Source of the DNA: Acidobacteriota bacterium
Lineage (GTDB): Bacteria > Acidobacteriota > Vicinamibacteria > Vicinamibacterales > 2-12-FULL-66-21
Assembly (NCBI GenBank): GCA_020200195.1
Contig: JAIVJE010000074.1
Location: 1 to 7,407 of the forward strand
Reading direction: 5' to 3'
Length of the DNA: 7,407 nucleotides
The stretch's first letter is position 1. Each line of letters opens with the position of its first letter. The notes under the pieces were generated by a model. It made no database searches. It was not told where the DNA came from and was given only the letters and a program-made list of their open reading frames with translations. Shown here in pieces: positions 1 through 6,105 of the stretch. The translations under genes were made by a program, and so were the position numbers.

Positions 1-1269
1 GCCTGGATGTCCGCCGCGCCCACCGCCGGACTTGAAGGGGCGGTCATCAACCTCCCGGCCATCTTCATCGTGCTGCTGATCACCTGGCTGCTCGTGCTCG
101 GCGTGCGTGAAAGTGCGCGCTTCAACGCGGCCATGGTCGCAGTGAAGCTCGCGGCGGTGCTCTTTTTCCTCGTCGTCGGCGTGGGGTACGTGGATCCGGG
201 CAACTGGTCGCCGTTCGCGCCGTACGGGTGGTCCGGCATCATGGCCGCCGGGGCCGTCGTCTTTTTTGCGTACATCGGCTTCGATGCCGTATCCACCACC
301 GCCGAGGAAGCCAAAAACCCCAGCCGCGATCTGCCGATCGGCATCATTGCCTCGCTGGTCATCTGCACAGTCCTGTACCTCGCGGTGGCAGCCGTCCTGA
401 GCGGGATCGTCCCGGTTGTCCAGTACAAGACGGACCCGCAGTTCCTCAATGCGCCCGTCGGCTACGCGTTGGCCGTCATCGACAAGGATTGGGCTGCCGG
501 GCTCGTCTCGGCCGGCGCAGTCGCCGGCATTACGAGCGTGCTGCTCGTGATGCTCATGGCCCAGCCGCGCATCTTCTTCTCGATGAGCCGCGACGGTTTG
601 CTGCCCGCCGGCGTCAGCCGCGTGCACCCCCGCTTCGGCACGCCGTACATCACGACGATCATCACCGGCATCGTCGTGGCCATTGCTGCCGGATTCGTGC
701 CGATTCAGGTAGTCGGCGAAATGACGAGCATCGGAACGCTGTTCGCGTTTGTCGTCGTCTGTGTCGCGGTGCTGGTGCTGCGCAGCAAGCGCCCCGACGC
801 GCATCGCCCGTTCAAGGTTGCCGGCGGTCCGATCATCCCGATCCTCGGCACGCTCTCCTGTCTGTATCTGATGGTCAGCCTGTCGGTGATGACGTGGGTG
901 CGGTTCCTCGTCTGGCTGGACCTCGGCATGATCATTTACTGGTTCTACGGCCGCACGCACAGCCCGCTCGTCAATCGTGCCGAGGCCACCGCGCGGACAG
1001 GGCTCGAGGAAACGACGAACTTCCTGACGGTGCTCGGCTACATGCTGATCTTCAACGGCTTTGCGATTACGCTGCTCGCGTATCTCACCGAGTGGGGCGT
1101 GACGACGGAGGAGCTGGCGAGGTGGCACGAGCTCGACGCGCTCCTTTCGCGCGCGGGGATGCACATCAACCCCGAGATCGCTGACGCGTTCGGGTTGAAG
1201 ATTCTCCTCGCGGGTGTCGTCGTGGCGGCGGTCGGGCTCGGGCTCGGACGGACGTCGAAGAAGCGGTAA
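1..1269 (+). CDS. APC-family amino acid permease, 5' end outside the window
   Basis: Inner-membrane amino acid transporter of the APC superfamily, closest in character to the CAT/YfnA group. The frame is open from base 1 and the Met codon at base 7 is probably internal, because family members carry about 140 more residues (the first helices with the glycine-rich substrate-binding segment) before the NLPA segment seen here at residues 15-18 (numbering from base 7). Family signatures are GVRESARFN (32-40), VFFAYIGFDAVSTTAEEAKNP (about 85-105) and SMSRDGLLP (192-200) followed by VHPRFGTP. Hydrophobic helices lie roughly at 17-33, 40-61, 75-93, 112-134, 160-183, 214-232, 240-258, 276-293 and 298-314. 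After the usual family end (near HSPLVNR, 318-324) there is a further ~96-residue extension with two more hydrophobic segments (about 339-360 and 396-414) and a basic tail. The substrate cannot be told from sequence. The stop lies 6 bp before the K+ channel gene, suggesting co-transcription. Confidence 0.93.
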   Translation, partial: AWMSAAPTAGLEGAVINLPAIFIVLLITWLLVLGVRESARFNAAMVAVKLAAVLFFLVVGVGYVDPGNWSPFAPYGWSGIMAAGAVVFFAYIGFDAVSTTAEEAKNPSRDLPIGIIASLVICTVLYLAVAAVLSGIVPVVQYKTDPQFLNAPVGYALAVIDKDWAAGLVSAGAVAGITSVLLVMLMAQPRIFFSMSRDGLLPAGVSRVHPRFGTPYITTIITGIVVAIAAGFVPIQVVGEMTSIGTLFAFVVVCVAVLVLRSKRPDAHRPFKVAGGPIIPILGTLSCLYLMVSLSVMTWVRFLVWLDLGMIIYWFYGRTHSPLVNRAEATARTGLEETTNFLTVLGYMLIFNGFAITLLAYLTEWGVTTEELARWHELDALLSRAGMHINPEIADAFGLKILLAGVVVAAVGLGLGRTSKKR

Positions 1270-1275
1270 TCGCCG

Positions 1276-2343
1276 GTGAAGGACCGGAGGGGGGTCGCAG
1301 GATCGCGCGCGGCGCCGCTTCAACTCTCGCTCTGGTGGGGCGGATGGCGCCTGGCGCTCCTGCTCCTTGTGGCGGTCACCACGTTCGGGACCACGGGGTA
1401 CATCGTCGTCGAAGGCTGGCCCCTGTGGGATGCCTTCTACATGACGATCATCACGGTGACGACCGTCGGGTACCGGGAGGTGAGACCGCTTACGCGCTAT
1501 GGCGAGGGTTTCACCGTCGTACTCCTGGTGGTGGGCGTCGCCACCGTGCTCTACACGTTTTCTTTTCTCATGGCGCGGCTGGTGGAAGGGGATCTCCGCG
1601 ATCGCTGGATCCGCCGCCAACGCAAACGCATGCTCGACGACATCACTCGCCACTTCATCATCTGCGGTTTCGGGCGGATCGGCAGGATCATCGCCGGGGA
1701 ATTCCTGCGCCAGAACGTGCCGTGCGTGATTATCGAGCGCGACGCCGAGCGAATGAAGGAGGCCATCGACATGGGCTTCCTGGCGGTCGAGGCGGACGCG
1801 AGCAACGAGCACGTCCTGCGCCGTGTGGGAATCCAGCGGGCGCGCGGCTTCATCGCCGCCGTCAGTACTGACGCGGAGAACGTTTACGCCGTACTGTCAG
1901 CGCGGTTGTTGCGGCCTGACCTGTTCATCATCGGGCGCGCCGAAACCGATGACGCCAAGTCGAAGCTCGTGCGAGCGGGGGCCGACCGCGTGATCTCCCC
2001 CTATCAGATCGGGGGGCTGCAGCTCGCCCAGACCGCGCTTCGCCCCGCCGTCGTCGATTTCGTGCAGCTCGCCACCAGCTCGGACAATCTCGACCTGAAC
2101 ATGGAACAGGTCCGCATTCACGAAGGCGCGCCACTCGCCGGCCAGACGATCGTCGAAGCGAATCTGCGTCAGCGTTTCGGCGTGGTCGTCGTTGGGATCC
2201 AACGGGCCGACGGTCGCATGGAGTTCAACCCGCCGCCGGAGTCCGCGATGCGCACCGGGGATTTCCTCGTGGTGCTGGGGCGTGCGGACAGCCTGCGCGA
2301 GCTGGAAACGGCCGCCGGCCAGGCGCCCTCCCTCTCGCAATGA
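1276..2343 (+). CDS. Two-TM potassium channel with cytoplasmic RCK (TrkA-N/TrkA-C) domain
   Basis: A 355-residue membrane protein built like MthK-type K+ channels: a short cytoplasmic N-terminus, TM1 (about 25-46), pore helix (about 50-61), selectivity filter T63-V-G-Y66, TM2 (about 79-101), a basic linker, then the RCK module. The RCK Rossmann fold is marked by HFIICGFGRIG (126-136), the acidic end of strand 2 at E154, and the EADAS segment (172-176). The TrkA-C lobe follows (about 272-345, with EGAPLAGQTIVEANLR and the TGDFLVVLG strand). The filter reads TVGYRE instead of the canonical TVGYGD. The start is GTG at 1276, six bases after the permease stop; no clear ribosome binding site precedes it, and the next in-frame Met (residue 55) would remove TM1. 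The ligand (nucleotide, Ca2+ or other) cannot be deduced. The stop is 4 bp before folD, so the channel appears to be in the same transcription unit. Confidence 0.93.
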   Translation: MKDRRGVAGSRAAPLQLSLWWGGWRLALLLLVAVTTFGTTGYIVVEGWPLWDAFYMTIITVTTVGYREVRPLTRYGEGFTVVLLVVGVATVLYTFSFLMARLVEGDLRDRWIRRQRKRMLDDITRHFIICGFGRIGRIIAGEFLRQNVPCVIIERDAERMKEAIDMGFLAVEADASNEHVLRRVGIQRARGFIAAVSTDAENVYAVLSARLLRPDLFIIGRAETDDAKSKLVRAGADRVISPYQIGGLQLAQTALRPAVVDFVQLATSSDNLDLNMEQVRIHEGAPLAGQTIVEANLRQRFGVVVVGIQRADGRMEFNPPPESAMRTGDFLVVLGRADSLRELETAAGQAPSLSQ

Positions 2344-2347
2344 CCGC

Positions 2348-3280
2348 ATGACGGCGCGCCTGCTCGACGGTCAAGCCATCGCCGCTGCGATTCGCCAATC
2401 GGTACTGCCGGACGTCGCGGCGTTTGCAACGGCTGTCGGACGGCCCCCCGGCCTGGGTATCGTGCTCGTCGGTGAGGACCCCGCGTCCGAGATCTATGTG
2501 CGCAACAAAGTGCGTGCGGGGACCGAATCGGGTCTGTGGGTCGATCTGCAGAGGCTGCCGTCCTCGGCGACGCTCGAGGACCTGCTGGTAGTCGTCGAGC
2601 GGCTCAACCGGAGTGATCCGCATGACGGCATCCTCGTGCAGTCGCCTCTGCCGGCAGCCATGGGCCGCGGCGCCGCACAACGGGTGTTCGACGCGATCGA
2701 TCCGGAGAAGGATGTCGATGGCTTTCACCCGGTGAGCGTCGGCCGGCTGGTGCAGGGCCGCGCACAACTGGCGCCCTGCACGCCGTCAGGCGTGATCGAG
2801 ATGCTGCAGCGCAGCGACATTCCGATGTCGGGCGCCCGGGCCGTTATCGTTGGGCGAAGCGAGATCGTCGGCAAGCCGATGGCGATGCTCCTGCTGCAGC
2901 GCGACGCGACGGTCACGGTGTGCCACTCGAAAACGCGCGACCTTCCCGCACTTTGCGCGACGGCGGATATTCTCGTCGCCGCGATCGGCCGTGCCGGATT
3001 TGTCACGCCCGATTTCGTCAGACCTGGCGCGACGGTCGTGGACGTCGGAATCAACCGCGTGACGGACGGCGCGATTGCGAGACGGCTCTTCGCGCCGGGA
3101 TCGCCGCGGCTCGCCGATTTCGAGCGGCGAGGGTCGGTTGTCGTGGGAGATGTGCATCCGGACGTCGTCGAGGTGGCGGGCGCACTCACGCCAGTGCCCG
3201 GTGGAGTGGGTCCATTGACGATTGCGATGCTCCTCAAGAACACCGTTGCCGCGGCCCAGGGACGCCAACGGCCGGCCTGA
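2348..3280 (+). CDS. folD: Bifunctional methylenetetrahydrofolate dehydrogenase / methenyltetrahydrofolate cyclohydrolase
   Basis: Cytosolic FolD interconverts 5,10-methylene-THF, 5,10-methenyl-THF and 10-formyl-THF with NADP+, supplying one-carbon units for purines and formyl-Met-tRNA. The 310-residue product is near the usual family length (about 280-300) and carries all expected motifs: the Y50xxxK54 active-site pair, the GILVQSPLP segment (94-102), PEKDVDGFHP (119-128), PCTPSG (143-148), the nucleotide-binding loop VGRSEIVGKP (168-177), GATVVDVGIN (227-236), VVGDV (265-269) and the C-terminal signature PVPGGVGPLT (282-291). Small departures are Ser for the commoner hydrophobic residue in QxPLP and Glu for Asn in GRSxIVGKP; neither is a catalytic residue. 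The frame stays open upstream, but ATG 2348 is chosen because the MTARLLDGQAIA start matches the family and lies 4 bp after the channel stop. The coaE start follows after 3 bp. Confidence 0.97.
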   Translation: MTARLLDGQAIAAAIRQSVLPDVAAFATAVGRPPGLGIVLVGEDPASEIYVRNKVRAGTESGLWVDLQRLPSSATLEDLLVVVERLNRSDPHDGILVQSPLPAAMGRGAAQRVFDAIDPEKDVDGFHPVSVGRLVQGRAQLAPCTPSGVIEMLQRSDIPMSGARAVIVGRSEIVGKPMAMLLLQRDATVTVCHSKTRDLPALCATADILVAAIGRAGFVTPDFVRPGATVVDVGINRVTDGAIARRLFAPGSPRLADFERRGSVVVGDVHPDVVEVAGALTPVPGGVGPLTIAMLLKNTVAAAQGRQRPA

Positions 3281-3283
3281 CGG

Positions 3284-3880
3284 ATGCTGTCTGCCGCACT
3301 GACGGGCGGAATCGCGACCGGCAAATCGTATTGCCTCGCGCGGTTTCGCGAGCTGGGAGTTCCGGCTATTGATGCGGACGCTCTGGCCCGAGAGGCCGTC
3401 GGATCCGGCACGCCCGGGCTCGCGGCAGTCGCGGCACGGTTCGGAGCAGCAATCATTCGGCCGGACGGCACGCTCGATCGCCCCGCACTGGCGCGCATCG
3501 TGTTTGCCGACCGGACCGCGCGCGCCGACCTCGAAGCCATCGTTCACCCGGAAGTGTACCGTCGCATCAGGGAGTGGCTGGCCAACCTGCCTGCGGGTAC
3601 CCGACTGGCGCTCGCGGACATCCCGCTCCTGTTCGAGACAGGACACAATCACGACTTCGAGCGCGTGATCGTCTGCGTCTGCGAGCCGGCCGAACAGATG
3701 CGCCGCCTCCAGACTCGCGACGGTTTGAGTGAATCTGATGCGGCCGCGCGCATTTCGGCGCAGTGGCCCATCGACGATAAAGCGGCGCGTGGCGACTACG
3801 TCATCCACACTGACGGCAGCTACGCCGACACGGACGCGCAGGTGCGGCAGGTTTACGAAGCGCTGAGAGCCGAAAGCTAG
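3284..3880 (+). CDS. coaE: Dephospho-CoA kinase
   Basis: Cytosolic enzyme of the last step of coenzyme A biosynthesis: ATP-dependent phosphorylation of the 3'-hydroxyl of dephospho-CoA. The 198-residue product has the normal family length. The Walker A loop is TGGIATGKS (7-15, Lys14), slightly different from the frequent GGIGSGKS. It is followed by the IDADALARE motif (29-37), the substrate-domain VHPEV (87-91), the IPLLFETG strand-loop (113-120) and a lid/adenine segment RDGLSESDAAARISAQWP (145-162), ending with a typical DYVIHTDGS strand. The ATG at 3284 is 3 bp after the folD stop, so translational coupling is likely. The TAG stop (3878-3880) overlaps the stop of the convergent lapB-like gene. 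No Shine-Dalgarno sequence is visible. Confidence 0.96.
   Translation: MLSAALTGGIATGKSYCLARFRELGVPAIDADALAREAVGSGTPGLAAVAARFGAAIIRPDGTLDRPALARIVFADRTARADLEAIVHPEVYRRIREWLANLPAGTRLALADIPLLFETGHNHDFERVIVCVCEPAEQMRRLQTRDGLSESDAAARISAQWPIDDKAARGDYVIHTDGSYADTDAQVRQVYEALRAES
3877..3880. other. CTAG overlap of two convergent stop codons
   Basis: The plus-strand coaE ends with TAG at 3878-3880 and the minus-strand lapB-like gene ends with TAG at 3879-3877. The palindrome CTAG therefore serves both strands, and the two genes overlap by 4 bp with no intergenic DNA. No hairpin followed by a T-run is visible around it on either strand, so the convergent transcripts probably overlap. Confidence 0.9.
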
Positions 3881-5100
3881 GTACTGATTGTGGCTTCGGA
3901 ATCTTTGGCCGGCGCGATCCGTTCTTCGAGGAAAGTGTTCCATTCGTGGCAGTGGGGGCACTGCCACAGCAGTTCCGTGCTCCGGTACCGGCATCGGACG
4001 CAAATGTGCGGGTCGAGATAAAAGACCGATTCCCGCGCAAGGTCGATGTAGCGATCGACGAGAGGTTGCGGAAGGTGGAGCGCGGACAGCGTCTGCCAGA
4101 TCGCCTGATGTACCGCTAACGCGTGCGGATTCTGGACGAGCGCTTCGAAGAGGAGGTCGAGTCCCTCACGCGCGGCGCCGCGCGCCGACAGATGCCGCGC
4201 CAGGGCCAGCCGCGCCCGCCAATCCTGAGGATTGCCGCCAATCAATCGCCGGCAGAGCTCCGGAAAGCGGCCGGCGTCGTCGGACTTGGGATACGCCGCT
4301 TCAAGACGGGAGAACGCAAGATACGCCCGGTCGGGTGACGCTTCGATGAGCCGCTCCCAGGCTGCCGTCGAGCCTGCGGGGTCGCCGAGGTAAAACCGAA
4401 CATCGCCGAGATTCATGTAGGCGGGTGCATTCCGGGCATCCAATTCGATCGCCGCCTCGAAACGGCGCGCGGCTTCCGGGTAATCCATCCTCTTCAGCGC
4501 TTCGAGGCCGATCTCATTCTCGAGGAATGCGAGGATCTCCTGGTGCCTCGCGTCTGCCCCGGCATCGTCGCGTTTCGACAGTTTCTGCCGTGTCGCGTAC
4601 GCGTCGCCCCACTGGTGCTGTTCTTCGTACAACTTTTCGAGGTTCGCGAGTGCGTACTGGTTGTTGGGGTCGAGCCGCAGCACTTCGCTGAACGCCTCCA
4701 GCGCGCGATCCACGAATCCACCGTGCTTGTAGTCGAGGCCGAGGCACAGCAGGACATTGGCGTGCTCGAGCTTCCGGAGGTTCGGACGCTGCAGCAGCTT
4801 CTGATGCTCCTGAATCGCGCGTCCCACCTGCCCCTTTTCCCGGTACAGGTTCCCCAGAATCAAATGAATCTCGAGCGGATCGCCGGCGGTTTCCGCGGCC
4901 TTCGTCAGCTCCGCGATGGCGGGATCAACCTGGTTGGCAACCAGGAAATTCAGCCCGAGCATGTAATGAGGAGACTCCCGCGCCCGCCGTCGATCGATCC
5001 AGCGCCCGTCCGCCAGCTTGTAGCGTTCCCACGCCTTGCCGATCGCGAGGCCGGCGAGCAGCGCGAGCAGGGCGCCGAGCAGGATCCCGTAGTTCTCCAT
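3877..5100 (-). CDS. lapB: LapB/YciM-like membrane-anchored TPR protein with C-terminal rubredoxin-like metal site
   Basis: A 407-residue protein with the LapB architecture: an N-terminal hydrophobic anchor (about 5-21), a basic stretch (about 35-42), a run of TPR-type helical repeats covering about 45-355, and a C-terminal zinc-ribbon/rubredoxin-like module with Cys367-xx-Cys370 and Cys381-P-x-Cys384 followed by W387. In E. coli LapB (389 aa) binds FtsH and promotes LpxC degradation, so setting the rate of LPS synthesis; that role is established there and only inferred here. The location directly after kdsC supports an LPS link. The frame opens a little further upstream, but ATG 5100 is chosen because it places the anchor at the very N-terminus and overlaps the kdsC stop as TGATG. 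The stop TAG is embedded in a CTAG shared with coaE. A generic TPR protein remains possible, but the anchor plus Cys pairs make LapB the best fit. Confidence 0.85.
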   Translation of the reverse strand: MENYGILLGALLALLAGLAIGKAWERYKLADGRWIDRRRARESPHYMLGLNFLVANQVDPAIAELTKAAETAGDPLEIHLILGNLYREKGQVGRAIQEHQKLLQRPNLRKLEHANVLLCLGLDYKHGGFVDRALEAFSEVLRLDPNNQYALANLEKLYEEQHQWGDAYATRQKLSKRDDAGADARHQEILAFLENEIGLEALKRMDYPEAARRFEAAIELDARNAPAYMNLGDVRFYLGDPAGSTAAWERLIEASPDRAYLAFSRLEAAYPKSDDAGRFPELCRRLIGGNPQDWRARLALARHLSARGAAREGLDLLFEALVQNPHALAVHQAIWQTLSALHLPQPLVDRYIDLARESVFYLDPHICVRCRYRSTELLWQCPHCHEWNTFLEERIAPAKDSEATIST

Positions 5101-5102
5101 CA
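5098..5102 (-). promoter_or_regulatory. TGATG stop/start overlap coupling kdsC to the lapB-like gene
   Basis: On the minus strand the sequence TGATG contains the kdsC stop (TGA) and the lapB-like ATG, sharing the A at 5100. This is a standard translational-coupling (termination-reinitiation) arrangement and supports the choice of ATG 5100 over the slightly longer open frame upstream. Confidence 0.75.
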
Positions 5103-5624
5103 GCCTGGCAGGTACGGCCTTGTCACGTCGTCCCACCGCTTCTGGGCGCGGAGGACGAACTCGATGAACTCGCGGACGGCGCCCCGGCCGCCGTTGGCAG
5201 TCGCGACCCAGTCGGCGCGCTCGCGCACCTCGACGGCGGCGTCGGCCGGCGCTGCGGACAGCCCCGCGCGCGTGAAGATCGGCAGGTCGATCAGGTCGTC
5301 TCCCATGAAGGCGACCGCGCTGTCTTTCAGGCCCGCCTCACGTACGATCTGTTCGTACATGTCCAGCTTGTGCGCCACGCCTTGCGCAACGATGCGCACA
5401 TCGAGTTGGGCCGCGCGATGGGCCGTTGCCGACGAGGTCCGCGCCGAGAGCAGGCCGACCGTCAGACCGGCGCGCTGCGCCCAGACGATCGCGGCGCCGT
5501 CACGGATATGAAAGGCCTTCGACTCGGTGCCGTCCGCGTGCATCATCACCACGCCGTCGGTGAGTACGCCGTCCACGTCGAGCAGGACCAGCTGGATCCG
5601 GGAGGCTTTGGCGAGAGGGGTCAT
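5100..5624 (-). CDS. kdsC: 3-deoxy-D-manno-octulosonate-8-phosphate phosphatase (HAD family)
   Basis: KdsC hydrolyses KDO-8-phosphate to KDO and phosphate in the cytoplasm, before activation by KdsB. The 174-residue product fits the compact, capless C0 HAD phosphatases of this family. HAD motif I is DVDGVLTDG (16-24; nucleophile Asp16, acid/base Asp18), motif II is LLSARTS (58-64, Ser60), motif III is Lys86 in GVAHKLDMYE, and motif IV is GDDLIDLPI (108-116). The family tail segment GGRGAVRE (145-152) is present. ATG 5624 is chosen because MTPLAKASRIQL sits at the usual distance from motif I and lies 8 bp after the native kdsD stop. An in-frame GTG at 5654 would add ten residues and overlap the kdsD remnant. 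The TGA stop overlaps the next gene's ATG (TGATG), indicating coupled translation. Confidence 0.94.
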   Translation of the reverse strand: MTPLAKASRIQLVLLDVDGVLTDGVVMMHADGTESKAFHIRDGAAIVWAQRAGLTVGLLSARTSSATAHRAAQLDVRIVAQGVAHKLDMYEQIVREAGLKDSAVAFMGDDLIDLPIFTRAGLSAAPADAAVEVRERADWVATANGGRGAVREFIEFVLRAQKRWDDVTRPYLPG

Positions 5625-5632
5625 CGCCGCGA

Positions 5633-6105
5633 TCAGAACATCTGCGTGCGCCACAGATCGTGCAGATGCACCACTCCCTCGACCAGTTGGCTGCGGTCGA
5701 CGACAACGATGGAGGTAATTTTGTGCGTCTCCATGATCTCAGCTTGGCGCCGATCCGGCGGATGGACTCGAGCAGACGGATCAGCTCTTCGGTTTCTCCG
5801 CTGTGCGACAGCGCGATGACCACGTCGTCGTCACGGATGGCGCCGAGATCGCCGTGAATCGCTTCGGCAGGATGCAGGAACCATGCGGACGTTCCCGTGC
5901 TCGACAGCGTTGCGGCGATCTTCCGGCAGATGATGCCTGACTTGCCCATACCGGTCACGATCGCGCGGCCCCGGCAATCGAAGAGCAGTTGGACGGCGCG
6001 CTCGAAATCTCCGTCGACCCGATCGACCAGCGCGAGGATGGCGGCCGCCTCCGTCCGCAGCACCTTGCGCGCGAACTCCAGCGCGGAAATGGTGAGGTCG
6101 GTCAT
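5633..6105 (-). pseudogene. kdsD: Broken arabinose-5-phosphate isomerase gene (internal deletion plus frameshift)
   Basis: KdsD converts ribulose-5-phosphate to arabinose-5-phosphate, the first committed KDO step; the intact enzyme is about 320-330 residues (SIS domain plus two CBS domains). The 5' part (6105 to about 5740, residues 1-122) is a normal SIS start, with GMGKSG (52-57, Lys55), FLHPAEAIHGDLG (76-88) and SHSGETEE (100-107), running to IGAKL. The reading frame then turns into unrelated sequence and stops at 5500, inside kdsC. The 3' end of the gene is recognisable in a different frame from about 5743 to 5633 (AEIMETHKITS, then VVHLHDLWRTQMF and TGA), which is the end of the second CBS domain. 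About 160-170 codons, including the rest of the SIS domain, CBS1 and most of CBS2, are missing. The start overlaps the kdsA stop as ATGA, so the operon position is conserved. It may be a true deletion or an assembly error. Confidence 0.87.
6102..6105 (-). promoter_or_regulatory. ATGA overlap coupling kdsA to kdsD
   Basis: On the minus strand ATGA contains the kdsD start (ATG, 6105-6103) and the kdsA stop (TGA, 6104-6102). It is a typical coupled overlap and shows that the 5' end of kdsD is in its normal operon position even though the gene is broken downstream. Confidence 0.75.

Noticed and set aside
228..1184. Open frame of 318 codons on the plus strand inside the permease
   Set aside because: The product is Arg/His-rich and low in hydrophobic structure, while the overlapping frame encodes a clear APC transporter.
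1479..1500. Frameshift or sequencing error in the channel filter (TVGYRE)
   Set aside because: The frame stays intact through TM2 and the RCK domain, so this is a genuine substitution as given rather than an indel.
2725..3540. Open frame of 271 codons on the minus strand across the folD/coaE junction
   Set aside because: Ser/Arg/Ala/Thr-rich composition without motifs, antisense to two well-supported genes.
3870..3899. Bidirectional terminator hairpin at the convergent junction
   Set aside because: CCGAAAGC (3870-3877) and GCTTCGG (3893-3899) form only a seven-pair stem with a bulged A and a 15-base loop, and no T-run follows on either strand.
2786..4003. Open frame of 405 codons on the minus strand
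   Set aside because: It is antisense to folD and coaE, whose motifs are unmistakable. Its product is Arg/His-rich with no recognisable domain, as expected for a shadow frame in high-GC DNA.
4543..5511. Open frame of 322 codons on the plus strand opposite lapB and kdsC
   Set aside because: No recognisable domain; it covers the reverse complement of two genes with clear TPR and HAD motifs.
5500..6105. A 201-residue SIS-only arabinose-5-phosphate isomerase instead of a pseudogene
   Set aside because: SIS-only isomerases exist at about this length, but here the SIS homology ends at residue 122 and the rest is shadow sequence running into kdsC, while the CBS tail of kdsD survives in another frame.
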